Below, in pieces: positions 1-12,700 of a stretch of 64,000 nucleotides of DNA. The notes beneath the pieces were generated by a model, which was not told the origin of the DNA, ran no database searches, and saw only the letters and a program-made list of their open reading frames with translations. How positions within the stretch are numbered: the stretch's first letter is position 1; each line of letters opens with the position of its first letter. Source of the DNA: Romanomermis culicivorax (lineage: Eukaryota; Nematoda; Enoplea; Mermithida; Mermithidae); assembly GCA_963922205.1 (NCBI GenBank), contig CAWUHX010000143.1, forward strand, positions 186,001-250,000. The letters run 5' to 3'. Both the position numbers and the translations under genes were made by a program.

Positions 1-1937
1 CGTTTGACATTTTCGCTTATCCTATCTCCATGATCTTTTTTCTTTTTTTAAATCTTTTTTTGTATATTTCGTTATTTTTGGATATAGTTTACATCAGAAA
101 TGAATAACAACGAAATTAAACAAAGTATTTAGATAGTACATGGATTTCCTCATATTCAATTATTCTTTTTAAAAATTAAGCCAAAATTTAGGAATGAATT
201 GATAATAACAGGTTGCACCGGTAGAACTCTGATGGTGTACAGCACACACCAACAATGAGCATAGTTACGTTAGTGGGCCTATCGCAGTAGTGAGCCCTAA
301 CCCAAGCTTAAAAATCAGAAATCCGGGCACGTTGTGATAGCAACAATAATACTTTTTAAAGATGCTTCGTGTGCAAGGAAAAATATCAAAAAAGCACAGA
401 AAAAATTTGCAACACTAACAAAACATTATAGGATGTTCAGGCAAATCGAACAGTGCTTACCACATACAAAAAGCCAACCGGAGATTTTACATCCCCGCAT
501 CGAATGACTTTTGTGCCGTGATATCGACCACTTTTTCTTGTCCACGTCGGCCATACCAGTCCAAAAAATGATCAAACTGGGCTATTCAATTTGTCTGCAA
601 CAAAGCAGCAAACAAGTGAGTTAAAACTTCTAAATCACTATAGTGTGAACCTTCGGACAATGCCCTAAAATATACTAGTGAAACTGACACTGCGCACGAA
701 TGTACGCACGTGTTATGGGTAATTAAAATTCTGGAAATCAGTCTCTCAGAACAGTGAAACGCACTTGTTAACATAACATGTGCCACGAGCCATTGTAACA
801 TCCAATCCGGACATTGAACATGGGATAATGAATTAACATGCAGTTTGAGTCGGAAAATACTATTTTCGAGCATTTTTACGGGAAAAACGTGTTCGCTGAT
901 GACAACCTCGGGCGAGGGACCGCCTCTCCAGCAATCTAAAATCTATAACTTTTGGGCGAACAATTACTTTTTACCTAAATTTCCTATGCATAATGCAATA
1001 AATCGTAAAAACTAGCAATTTTTCAATATAAAAGGACAAAATTGCACCCCCGTGGAAGTGCAACACGCGCAACATAGAAGGTATCTGGTAATAAATGACT
1101 CGACCTCGTCTGTATGATTTTGCATCGCAGATTCCAGAATGGAAAGAAAATATGTAAATAAAACACAAAATTATACACACAAATGCCGAGAACTTGTGGT
1201 TATACGTTATAGTATGCACGAAAAGGAGATAGGTTGGTAGGTGTATACCTGAAATGTGGGCAAACATGTAATCGTTTACAGGTATCCATAATATCTCAAG
1301 AAGTAGACGAGGGTTGCCCTAGCACAATGCCCGTCATTGTCGTTGCTGGCACATAAATCAAACAAGATGTCTATTATGCAAAGAGATTGTTGTTTATAAG
1401 AGGCTGAGAAACAAAGGTCGTGTGAACAAATATTCGAAATTTGCATTTTTGAAAGCGACAAAATAGTCATTGCTCGGGACGGGCGCTGCATTAATTTGAA
1501 GATCTGTAATTCATCAAATTTTTGAATATCTTCTCAAAAAGCAACGAGTGGAAAACGTGTTCCTCCAATCCACATGGTTTATACGGTTTCGATAACCTAT
1601 ATTTATTTCACAAAGAGCCACACAAGATGTCTCTATTCAGTATTCATGCACTAAACTTACCAAGTTGAGTCATACGCGGATCGCTGAGCTATGTAGCTAT
1701 TTATGTCATGCTTAGTCTAAATGAGAAAATTGAATCTAGCGTAAGAAAAAGTAAAGCCATACCGATGCAAACCACTAACTTGTATAAGCTATACTTTCTT
1801 CACAAACACAAACAACTGACCGTCTAAACGTCCTCGCTAAACACATCCCAGCAAAATAATTGATTAGAAAAGTGTCCATGACTTGACGGACATTCTCTTT
1901 TTGTTAACACGGAGCTCAAAATAGCATCACCGCGCCG
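1..1937. other. AT-rich stretch without a recognised gene
   Basis: I see no open frame longer than chance that carries a recognisable domain, and no repeat matching the families found further on. A run of GC-richer bases near 900-930 is too short to interpret. It may be intron or intergenic DNA upstream of the small exons at 1938-2454. Confidence 0.4.
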
Positions 1938-2033
1938 TTACTGATTAGCAAGCGCCTTTCGCAATTCGCGTAACATGCTAACAAATTTTCCTGCGCAGCT
2001 GTTCTCCACCCATTGCGAATCTACGGCGGCAGC
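1938..2033 (-). CDS. Candidate terminal exon, unknown protein
   Basis: On the minus strand a pyrimidine-rich stretch ending in AAACACAG is followed by 31 codons and a TAA stop; the peptide ends in ELRKALANQ. Length, phase (0) and an amphipathic Arg/Lys/Leu-rich end fit a real last exon. No domain can be seen and the exon feeding it was not identified. It could also be a chance open frame, so confidence is low. Confidence 0.3.
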   Translation of the reverse strand, partial: AAAVDSQWVENSCAGKFVSMLRELRKALANQ

Positions 2034-2216
2034 CTGTGTTTGCTTATGTAATTCAATCACAAAAGGGAGGAAAAGATTCGAATGCAATAATCTCCACCGC
2101 AAACACAGCACAACGGTCAGTGTCTTCAATTCCATTTTTGTCGGACATTCATTATTCTAGTTTAGTTCTCATCGCCTAATCCATATTGACCAGCGCGAGA
2201 ACGATAAACTAATAAA

Positions 2217-2454
2217 TTACAGACTGTTTTGCTGCTCGTTTAGCTTGTATTTTGCCGAGTCTCCGTCGGAGAACGATAGTACTTTAGTCACATTATAGAA
2301 ATATCCAAGAAAAACGATCATAAAATTGTTCATGGTTTGCCTAAAATTGAAAAATGAAACTGGTAAGTTTATTATACGCATCTCACGAATGATAATCATA
2401 CCGACAAAAATACCAAACGTGATAACAAATACTTTGAAAAATGCAACTCTTTGT
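2217..2454 (-). CDS. Candidate last two exons of an unknown gene
   Basis: On the minus strand 2402-2454 is preceded by TTCTCAATTGTCAG and followed by GTATGA. 2217-2340 is preceded by TCAATTTTAG and ends in TAA. The 53-nt exon leaves two bases and the second supplies one, so the phases agree and the two join to an open frame of 58 codons. The joined peptide has a hydrophobic stretch (NNFMIVFLGYFYNV) that could be a membrane segment, followed by a short polar tail. No family is recognised. The 61-base intron is short but possible. If real, the rest of the gene lies upstream on the minus strand. Confidence 0.35.
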
Positions 2455-4060
2455 CTGACAATTGAGAAAAACTGGAAATTCGCAAGATGTCGATTCTACG
2501 ATGATTCACACCAACGATAACATATTTGAGAATTGTTTTCAGAATTTCATACATGCGGCTTTTCAACGTTTATCTATCATTAAGGCAAAAGTGTCTTTTT
2601 GGCAGGATTTTTTGGAGATAAGCAATTGAATAACCTAGCCACGATTCAATTACTATGAGCTTTGCTCTTTCAAGCTCCAAACTAACAAGTTAATGGGTAC
2701 TAATTTCTCTAACTTACAAACGCATACCTGAAGTTGTGCATACATGTAAATGGGAAAGACAATCTCCCCAATAAAATCTAAAATTTATATACCCGGATAG
2801 TGGGATTCTTCCACATAATTCTCGACCATAGCCAACTCACTGATTCCCTACCATACTTAAACTGCTGTGAAGTACCATAGGAACTAGTGAAGTTCCTCGG
2901 ATATTTTCTGACATCAGAATATCCGGGTTTTTGAAGAGATCAGATATCTGGTCATATATATGTGACAAAATCGACTCGTGTTCACTGTTTCTAAATTTTA
3001 TTAAAACTGAGCTTTTAAAATGTTTTTTGATGTCATAACTGATGGTAGATTTTCAAAATTTTCCTGCTCCAAATTGCCTTACTTTAAAAATCATCAAATG
3101 AGAAAAAAATTAGAATAATCATCAGAAAAGCTAGAATCAAAAATTAAATGTTGAATGTCATTGGTTAGTAAACAAAAACATTATTGATTTGATTGTGCTA
3201 TTGGTTAAAAAAGGTACTTGACTTCCTGGGAGCCGAGCTTGAGCCAAATTCAAATTAATAATGATAAGTATGTCTCATACCAGGGCGCGGCGCTGTAAAA
3301 TTTGAACATTTTGACTTTCTAAAACGCACCAGAAAACACCCTTTTCTTTTTGATGGCCGACTTCTTACACATTTGTGGAAAAAAGTCAAAGCTAAAAAAG
3401 CTCAAAAAAGCTACATGTGTAAATAAGAAAAAAATGTGATTTGTTTGGTACGTCCAGTCGATTGTATCTCGACTTGGCGCTCTTCGTTACTTAGCGCTTT
3501 GTATTTTACTTTGGTGTCCATGAGATGGTAAAAAAATTAAGTTATAAATCTCTAACTCCACCCATGGTTAGATCGATGAAAAATTAATTAAAAAAGGAAA
3601 AGAATATAGTTACAAAAAGTTTACAAAAATCTACTAAAAGTGAACACAGTAGATTACAGATGAAATGTGTGTTCAACTCAGTTTCTTATTGACAATTTTA
3701 CGTACAATCTAAAAATTATACGAGACAACATAATAGTAAATTATTTATGTTTTGAACTGAATATACGGGAAATTAATTACCTACACAGCAGACTGTTTTC
3801 CGAGTCCGCAAAAAAAGACGTTTAAAAAAATTTAGTAGTGTAAATTCTCTGGGTAATTCATTTCACCTAAGAAATGGTACTGCTATTGCAGTCAGATGAA
3901 GGAAATCATAAGAAAAAAGCTAAAAAACCAGCAGGAAATGTCAATCACAGGAGAGGATAAACCGAAAATAACGACAGGAAAACTGCAAGTTTGTTAATAA
4001 AAGCATAACACGTTTATCATTAGCTCTCAACTTTTTTTGTTGATCAATTCGCATTTATGC
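2455..4060. other. AT-rich stretch with transposon fragments, no gene seen
   Basis: Three items stand out. An imperfect hairpin at 2898-2926 uses the ATATCCGG motif that also marks the hAT end at 15095. A GC hairpin flanked by A/T runs near 3281-3300 is followed by CACATTTGTGG motifs up to about 3420, which is the right-hand end of a hAT core fragment. The rest is plain AT-rich sequence. Confidence 0.4.
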
Positions 4061-4068
4061 CATCTAAA

Positions 4069-4863
4069 CTGTGTTTTTTTGCACGAGCTGTTTTGCACGG
4101 CGCAAAAAAAATACCAAAAAAGTTTTGCACGCCAGAAAATTTTTTTGTACTACAAGTAGATATATCACTTTTTCCACGACTTTTTTCCACAAATAAAGAG
4201 TTCAAATTTTTTTCCACATGTGAAAAATTTTTTTTTTTTAAATCTTAAAAATGAAATCTGAATTTTGTGTTCATAAATCGTAATTTCTAGACATTTTATC
4301 ATTTGAAAAATTTTAACACCAATAATTTGTTCGTAACCTATTATAAATTTGGCCGAAAAGCTGTGAGTCAGCGTAGAAATTTTCCAAAAATACTTTTATG
4401 AAGCTTTTGAATTCAATTTACGTTCGTTAAGAAAGGAACAAACGCTTCAAAAAGTTTGGAAAGTTGACGTGTTGATCATTTTCAAAAAATTTATGAAGGA
4501 AAAAATGTGGATATTCATTAATTATAAATATATGATATTGAAGATCGCCAATTAAACATGAAATAATACGTTTAAGACGATGAAAACTATTAAAAATTAG
4601 TGATAAGTGAAGGTAGACTTGCTAAAAGCTGCGCCTGAACTTAGTAATAAATAATAATGATTATTAAACTTACTTATAACCGGCGCAAAGCGCCGGAAAA
4701 TTTTGAGATTTGGACCGACTAAAATTCATCAAAATGCATCTTTTCTATATGAAAACCCTAAATTTATTTTCCACATTTGATAAATATTTTTGCACGGTGC
4801 AAAAAGCCTGAAAAAAAATTTTGCACGAGCGGAAACAGTTTTGCACAGTGCGAAAAAACACTG
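4069..4863. mobile_element. Non-autonomous hAT element with GCAC subterminal arrays
   Basis: The 795-bp element is bounded by the exact 8-bp duplication CATCTAAA (4061-4068 and 4864-4871). Its termini CTGTGTTTTTTTGCAC and, on the opposite strand, CAGTGTTTTTTCGCAC are imperfect inverted repeats of the hAT type. Inside each end the word GCAC(G) occurs several times, and CCACA words lie next to it. Between the ends is a core of about 600 bp shared with copies at 18.2-19.2, 31.3-32.0 and 33.8-36.2 kb. The core includes a GC hairpin at about 4680 followed by AAAATTTT. No transposase is encoded, so it would need an enzyme supplied elsewhere. Confidence 0.8.
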
Positions 4864-4982
4864 CATCTAAATATTAGTTTGATTTGATTTCCCTATCGCT
4901 TGTTCAACGAATCTATTTAGTGCTCTGACTGTCCTACTTTTATTCGTCATTCGTGTTAAAAGTTTTTCATGATCAGAAAATA

Positions 4983-5392
4983 AGTTAAAGTGGGGTGACT
5001 TTGATTAGAGTGTGGCATTTGATAACTATTTGAGATCAGCAGGTCATTTTTGCTGTGTAGACAACCCATACCTGTAAGAGGTTCGACCAGTTGGGTGGGG
5101 GGGTAAATCCGGAATATTGGGGGAGGGGGTCGGAAAAAGTCGAAATTTTTCCCAAAAAAGGCCAAAAAACATACGCTTTTCTGCAAATTTTTTCAATTTT
5201 TTCCAAACTGGGGGGGGAGGTTGGGTATATGGTTGGCCAAGTTAGAGGGGGGTCCCCACCCAGCCCCCCCCCCTCCCAATTACAGGTATGAGACAACCTC
5301 ACAGCAGGGGTTGTCTACACAGCAAAAATGACCTGCTGATCTCAAATAGTTATCAAATGCCATACCCTGATCAAAGTCACCCCACTTTACCT
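4983..5392. mobile_element. Foldback MITE (family B), interrupted
   Basis: Outer ends read AGTTAAAGTGGGGTGAC and, inverted, AGGTAAAGTGGGGTGAC, each flanked by TA. The two halves are nearly perfect inverted copies of each other (TTTGATAACTATTTGAGATC on one side, its complement on the other), so one strand would fold into one long hairpin. A hAT MITE at 5067-5290 has inserted into it with its own 8-bp duplication. TA flanks suggest a Tc1/mariner-type mobiliser, which is an inference. Other copies are at 5985-6176, 28502-28591 (half) and 34819-34951. Confidence 0.7.
5067..5290. mobile_element. hAT MITE, family A copy 1
   Basis: The 224-bp element has terminal inverted repeats CATACCTGTAA/TTACAGGTATG and the exact 8-bp duplication AGACAACC on both sides (5059-5066 and 5291-5298). 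It interrupts the family B foldback element, so it is the younger insertion. The left part carries a G run and the right part a run of C, so the same strand has both. Confidence 0.85.
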
Positions 5393-5694
5393 TACTGAAA
5401 AATGTCTATTTTTTAATGGAAAATGCCAATTTTTGAACAAAACATGGTCAATTTGTTGATTTTCAGGGCGCTTGGCGCTATGAGAATACATTTTTTACGG
5501 TTTCTTTCGACAAAAACTAAATGCACAGTCTTGAAATGTTGTTTTTATCGACTTTAGACGCGAAATTTTCCATTCAAAACGTTTGCGAACGAAAAAATTG
5601 TGAAGATTGACGAAGAATTTAAATGTAAAAATTTTGGCTGTAACAGTTCAATTGTAAGAGATGAGTAAATTTAATAAATAAGAACTGTTGAAGG

Positions 5695-5913
5695 CATACC
5701 TGTAATTGGGGGACCCCCCCCCCCAAACTCGGAAAAATTAGGAAAAAAGTGGTTTTTTGGGGTTTTTTCGGGAAATTTTCGAAATTTTTTCGACTTTTTT
5801 GGGGGTTTTTCGACCCCGGCCCCCTCCCTAAAATTGTGGAAATGTTTGGGACCCCCATCCAAAAATTTTGGGTTTACCCTCCCCGCCAACTGGTCGGACC
5901 TCTTACAGGTATG
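5695..5913. mobile_element. hAT MITE, family A copy 2 (inverted)
   Basis: The 219-bp copy has the same CATACCTGTAA termini and the exact duplication GTTGAAGG (5687-5694 and 5914-5921). It lies in the opposite orientation to copy 1, with CCCCCC first and the AACTGGTCGGACC end on the right. Confidence 0.85.
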
Positions 5914-5984
5914 GTTGAAGGTTAATTATTAAGTGCAAGTAGATACATATTCTCGTGGTCACGCCAGGCCCGGTAGAACTGCTA

Positions 5985-6176
5985 AGGTAAAGTGGCGTGA
6001 CTTTGATCAGAGCATGGCATTTGATAACTATTTGATCAGCGGGTCATTTTTGCTGTGTAGACAACCTCACAGCAGGGGTTGTCTACGCAACAAAAATGCC
6101 CTGCTGATCTCAAGTAGTTATCAAACGCCATGCTCTGATCAAAGCCGCCCCTGATCAAAGTTGCCCCACTTTACCT
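5985..6176. mobile_element. Foldback MITE (family B), uninterrupted copy
   Basis: A 192-bp near-perfect palindrome bounded by TA, starting AGGTAAAGTGG and ending CCACTTTACCT. The centre GTAGACAACCTCACAGCAGG is the site that the hAT MITE occupies in the 4983-5392 copy, so this copy shows the empty site. Confidence 0.75.
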
Positions 6177-6710
6177 TAGTATAGATGACAACCAGACCAG
6201 TGTATTACATGACGGGCGCGAAACGCCGGAAAATTTTAAGATTTTGACCTTCTAAAGTTCATCAAAAAAACATATTTCCGGTTTTGAACCATCAAAAGTT
6301 TTTCCGCATTTTCAAACTTTTTTCTCAAGTCAAGACCAGACCCATTTGAGGAAAAACGGCGCTGCGGCACGGTGTCGGTCGCACCGCTTTACCGGGGTAA
6401 AGTACAAATATACAGTAAAATCAAACAATCGTAGATTCGCGGTACAACAGTCTAGATTTCCTACTTCATTGTCTTTTCGAAATAAAAACAAGAACGACGA
6501 TCGTTTTCAAATGCTCAGGGGCACACCAATCCCTTAGACACTGTTCGGAAATGCACCCGCCCGAAGCAGATTTACATAAAAACAATACAGCAACAATTGG
6601 CTTATCGTTATTTTTCTCAGCACCGTAAATTTAATACCAAAAACGAATGAATAAATAGATAAACGTAAAAACAATATAAAAACAGCTAGAGATAATGCAT
6701 AAGATGAAAC
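6177..6710. repeat. hAT-core fragment and untranslated/intergenic sequence
   Basis: Near 6216 there is a GC hairpin followed by GGAAAATTTTAAG, the signature seen in the hAT cores. No paired terminal repeats were found, so it is a fragment. The rest, up to the UVRAG stop codon, shows no gene and presumably includes that gene's 3' untranslated region. Confidence 0.4.
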
Positions 6711-9700
6711 TTAGTGTTGAGAATGCAAGCCGTTCGTAGAACTTTCGAAGTCGCATGTTTCGTTTAGTTTTTCCGAACTCAAATAACAAGTTTTCAACAA
6801 TTTTCTACAATTTTCCATAAATTTATGCTTATTCGGCGACCGGATATTCAAATTTCGAAGGTTTTCTATGCAAGTTTTTTCGTCCATCGGCAACTCTTCT
6901 ACTTTAAAAAAATCGTTATTGGTATTAGTAGCGTCCGTCGTCAAATCTGTACAAATTTTCGATATGTTATTGCACGAATTCGAATATTTCGACGAAAAAT
7001 TTAAATCTTCCGACGTGGGATTTTCATAATTCGACAAAAATTTCGACTGCAAATTATAATCCGGATCGGAAGTTGGCTCGGAAAAAAGACTAGTGTTGCT
7101 GCACGAATATGATATATTGGCACCAGAATAATAGGGCGAAATTTGAACTCTTAGCGGTTTTCGAAGGAATCGGTAATCGCTACAAATCAAAAATGACAAA
7201 GTATTAATAATAAGGCATTTACACACACCGTAAATACGTTATTATTATCACACAATAATGTAATAATGAAGATTTGAGGAAATTTACTTTCACTTTAGTT
7301 GCTTCTTAGCACTATTAGCAGCGGTACACCAACAGAGAAACAAGAACAACTTTCGATTGGCCAGTCCATCTTCTTCAAACTACCCTCGGAACATAAAAAT
7401 ATGCTAATTTAAATAATAAAACACCCTTTCTTACTCATATTGATTGTAGTAATCACGATTACAACATGAAAAAGAAATCTCTGTTACAAAGGGGATATAA
7501 CTTTGATGGAAAGAGTTCAGAGACGTTTTACAAAAAGACTATTCGACTACGAAGCTCTAGATTATCGTGCTAGACGCCAAAAATCTAATCTTGAATCACT
7601 TGAATTTCAGGGCGCCTTTGTACGGACGTCTGCTATTATCATCTCATTATTAAATATTTTGATTCGTTTCCGTTTTTTTCATTTTTAATTCGTCTTTTTG
7701 TCTGGCGAAAAAATCATTAAAACTGTATACAAATCTATATTTAACACAATTTTTTTTGAAACATGATTTTTCTACTCGGTTCACTGATGTATGGAATAGC
7801 CTAGCCGAAAATCGATGGACTGTAAAAATAAATTTACCATTCCACAAGTTGTCAAAGTGGTCACTCTCGACAAAAACTGCTCGAAATAAATAAATAAACT
7901 TACATTTTGGCTTCGGCCAGACAGCCCAGCAAGGATCTAATATTAGCTAATGTCTCCCTTAAGTCGCTAGTGGACAATCCGAACTCGTACCGCAACTGAA
8001 ATACAGGTGGTGAAAAAGGCATAACTAATAATTATTGATTTTTTTACCTGCGCTATGTTCTTGTTCAATAAGAATACCGCGTAATTGAATACGATTTTAT
8101 CACTCTCCTTAGTGAATAAAGGAAATCTGAACAAAAACCTATTCTATTTGTTTATCGCACTTGCATATAGAATAAACTTTTGACGTAGGGTTCGTAACCG
8201 CGAAAGGGTCATAACCGCTGCTACCAGGCTCATTACCGCCACAATTGGCATAGGGTATGTTAAAGGGTTCATTACGGCGACGGGTAATATTACCATTAAA
8301 ATGTTGATTTTTAGCTCATTTACAATACGAGAAAAATAGACGGAAAAGAAACAATAAAAGAGATCAAGAAATACATTGATTGAACTCGATATTCATTTAT
8401 CTAATTGAAACGAAGGTGAGATTTCTGGACAACGTAAAAAAAGATTTTGAGGACGATGTTACAAGAGTGAGGAAGTTCTCGAACATAATAAATCGTGCTG
8501 AAAAATTGTGCATGTACAAGAGTCGATCAATGAGGTTCAGGGTTTTTTAGCACGAGTCCCATTAGCATTCGTGTTGATGAAAAAATATTTCATTAGCACA
8601 GTAAGCGCGGTTGACAAATGTTTCTTTGTGTAAAAGTAATGTGTGAGTTTGTCAGTTCTCATAACATGTTTTTACTGTATAAACTCAAGAAATCATGCTT
8701 GATATTAGTATTTTTAAAAGGAATACGACTCTCATATGATTCTAATTAAATCAGCTCATTTCGCTAAATTCGCGTCATGTTTGGATAGAAGTTTACATGT
8801 TTTCATTGTATCTGTAATTGCACTTCAACTTCAATACTGTTCCTCGATTGCAGAAAACGTACAATTATATCTGCTACTCACTATTACTGATTTGCCTAAA
8901 CTTCAGCATAAGTCAAAACAGCTGTTTTTGAATTACTCAAGTAGAGTGTAAGAGGTTAGAGCCGAAGCGAATTCAAATTCTAGCCACAATCATTCACTAT
9001 GCAACAGTGACGAAGAGAATGAGGATATTGACGAAGTTGTTACTTGTGAAAACGGTGATTTTTGATTTTTCACCACAATTTTGTGATATCCTTAACTTTC
9101 TTCTCGAAGTTTTTGCAAAAATGTCTCCCGTGCAGTTATTAGCACGCGTGCTAACGTCCAAAAATTTCCATTAGCACGGCTATGGTTTCATTAGCGCCGT
9201 GCTAAAAAAACCTGATAAGGTCGTTAAATTCTCATGGACTTTTTGCATTCTGAAGCTCGTACCGTTCGCTATAAGAATATGCTTTCATTTTTGCACATTT
9301 TTCGTATCAGGGGTTTCCTACCACTGTTTTTTTTAGCGCGGGGCTAATAAAACATGGGCCACGCTAATGGACTTTCCACTTTCCATTCAATATTTTTCCT
9401 ACCAAAAGTATTGGGTTCCCAAATGACTAAATATGGCTGGCCATATGTTTGGCCAATCCTATGGGAGAATCACCCAATGACTAGCCATATACCTGACGAT
9501 GTCTGGGGGTACCTTTCTATGGCACTTTCCCCAATTACATACATGAAGCGACTTGATTATTAGTGACTTATCCATGACAAAAATTTTCGTCAACATGATG
9601 AGTTCCAGAGTCAAAGCTGTCCAAATCTCTAACTGTATTCAGGCACTGATACGAATTCCACGTTCAGTAGCCTCAAGCATACCTTGACCAAGTGCGGATT

Positions 9701-12700
9701 TAGAGGGGGCGGGGAGGGGGGTGGCCGCCCCCCACCGAAACTTTTAAAATACGATTTTTTCTGTATACTTATGGGCAAATTTGAAAAAATTTTGAAAATT
9801 TTCTGAATTTTTTTTGGAAAAATACTCAATTTTGAGCACCGCCCCCTGAAAAAAATTCCTGGATCCGCCACTGACCTGAACAAGCCCCTATTGGTTCATC
9901 TGGTACCAGCCAGCCCAAAAATTTGGTTGATTGCCGAATCGTTTCAGCAGTTGTCAAGTCAAATAGGAGTAAGGACCAAATGTATGGTACATTCATCTTT
10001 ACAGAAAGCAGTCAAAGTTGATTTTCAAGCTCATTTCAAAGTCTACATGCTTTTAGGACATGACCAGTGCATCTGGCAAACATGGAAACCTGGAAGGTCA
10101 GATGAAAAATTATGCCTGGAACCATAAAAAGTCAGAGAATTGAAAAAGTTCATTCTGATGCGTTTTAGGGGGTCAGAATCACAAAAAAATTTAGCTTATC
10201 ACATTCATTTATTTCCTGATTGATTGGTTGATTCCCTGTTGATTTCCTGATTAATTAATTGATTCTCTGATGGTCAGTTGATTTCCCGATTAATAGTGAA
10301 GTGAGGCGTTTTGGCGATGTTGTAAAATGTGTGTCAATTTTGAGAAAGATCGGCAAGTTCAATCAAAAGATTGTGTCAAGAGTCCCGGGAGGCGTGGCTA
10401 TGACGGCAGGTGAAATTGTGAAAGATTTGTTAGTGGTTGTGTCTGTAGTGCTGAAGAGCGGTTGTGTGTATTTTTGTGTGTGATATTTTGAAGAGTGAAG
10501 CAGCATTGTTTGTACAGTTTAGTAAATCGAAAATCATACGTGTGCTCTAGGCTAAGTTGAACTATTTGGAAAATAGTTTGAGTATTCGGGTACAACTCCC
10601 AGTTGGGTATGATAGTGCACTTCCGAGTTTTGGCATCTGAAAACCTTGAACAATTAAGGGACGTCATGTGGATGAATTGACATAGCGCTCTATGCGAGCC
10701 CATCAATCTCCTGCGTTCGATTATCATCGTGTGAAATTCGTCCAGCACTCTAAGTGTCCCAACCTACAGCGTTTCACATGCTCATCTCTAACATTTTCTT
10801 CACTACACGCGTAACCGTAAAAAGGGCATACAACAATAGGTTCCCAGACTTGACTGGGTGGTTGGTGGATTTACGGGTTGGTTTGTTCATTTATTCCCTG
10901 ATTTATTGGTTGATTCCCTGATAGGTTGGTTAATTTCCTCATTGGTGTGTTGCTTCCATTATTGGATTAAATCATTGGCTGATCTCCTGATTAGTCGATT
11001 GGTTCTTTGGTTGGTTGGTTGATTTCCTGATTAATGGGTTGATTCCCAGATTGGACTGGGTGGTTGGTGGATTTATTGGTTGGTTCATTCATTGATTCCC
11101 AGTTTAGCGGGTTGATTCCCTGATATAATAGTTGGTTGGTTGATTTCTGGTTGATTGGCTGATTGATTAGTTGATTATCTGGTCAGTGGTTGGTTGATTT
11201 ATTGGTTAGTCCATTGGTTGATTTTGGGGTTAGTTGCTTGGTTGGTTCCCTTGTAAGTTGGTTGCTTCTCCAGTTCCCTAGTGTTCATCAAAACAATCAG
11301 TGCTTGGTTGGCACCCTGATTTGCTGGTCAATTTCCTGATTGATTGGTTCATTGATTTTCTTTCTGGTTACTTGGTTCTTTGACTTTTTGATTGGTTGAT
11401 AACCTGATTGTTTGGTTGATTGATGAATTATACCATGATAAGTTGGTTGGTTGGTTTATTTCTTAGTTGGCTGATTATCCAATTTTTAGTGATTGGTGAT
11501 CTATCTCCAAATCCTTTATCCTGTTTTTTCTGTTAAAATCGGTTCACGCACAAAACATGATTTGGTGCTGAGAATAAAGTCATCCGGTACCGAAGTCACC
11601 TCATCTGGTATCGAGTTGCATCTAGTTGAACCTATTGTGCAGGTATGGCTTCAAGATCGTAACTATTGATGGTCTATTACTCCCTAGACCTTCCAATATG
11701 CCTTCGAACCTTGATCTTTTTTGTGAATGAGCATTGGTCAACAGCTGCTCACACAAGGAGTCGACTTCTTCCATGCTGTGGTATGATTAAAATTTTTTCG
11801 TTGAAGCATATGAAGATGTAGATCTTACCCTAAATTTTTCTTGAATTTGACTCAATTCGATTTGCATTCTTCCCAGGGTTTTTTGAGGCCAATTTGGAGC
11901 CATGGCTCCTAAAAATTCTGATTGGCTCATAAAAATTTAGGGGCAGAAGCCAAATTGGCTTGTAAAAAGGAAAGCCTAACCACCCTTTTTGATTAGGCTA
12001 TACGGCTTCCTGTGCGGAGATGCATTTTTAAATGAAAAATACTGAAAATTATTAGCTTATAGCTTTCAGAAACCAGCATATTATGGATGAATGTTTGACC
12101 TTGTATGGTTTTTTCCACGTATTTGACAAAAATCAACATTTTTCTAGATTATTTTTACCAAATCGTTTTGCAGTGCTTTAGAATTTTTGGCTTTGGTGAG
12201 CATAATTTTTTGCGTTCGGAAAATGATTAAAACATCATCAGCATGGGAAAATGGCAGAGGTTCTTGATATCTGAGAAGCCATTCAGATTCATTGTTGCTT
12301 CCCTAATTTTTGAATTTTAGTTTGCCCCACTGAAAACACATTGAATTCACTGAAAAAATAGACCCTTCATGCGGGAAAAAGATATTAAAAGTGTTCATTT
12401 TCCAACACTATAGAATATCATAATCTAAGATTTTCTTTCAGTGCTAAGCGCCGGAGATATTCAAGTCCGAAGTAAAATACATATCGCGCTTTTTTATATT
12501 ATAAATCATGTAAAAACAATCGCTTTTGATAAATAATTGTGACTGGTTAATTACTGGCTCCAAATATCTACGATCCAAAATGGAGGTAAAATGTTTGACC
12601 TCTTCCGCCAATCAAATTGTGAAAAGATCGGTCATCGTCAGTTGCAGTAGAATGTGCTGAAAAATGCATTTTCCGACATTTTAGAGGCCTGGAAATCAAA

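Noticed and set aside
4057..4248. Open frame over the GCAC/CCACA arrays
   Set aside because: It reads through transposon end repeats (Phe/Lys runs) and has no conserved domain.
5036..5302. Several open frames with PPPNW/SNLLQV peptides, repeated near 5.6 and 13.9 kb
   Set aside because: They are translations of the CATACCTGTAA hAT MITE in different frames; similarity between them is at the DNA level.
10301..10748. Open frames on both strands
   Set aside because: They lie in the LTR copy and its flanking minisatellite; no gag or pol similarity.
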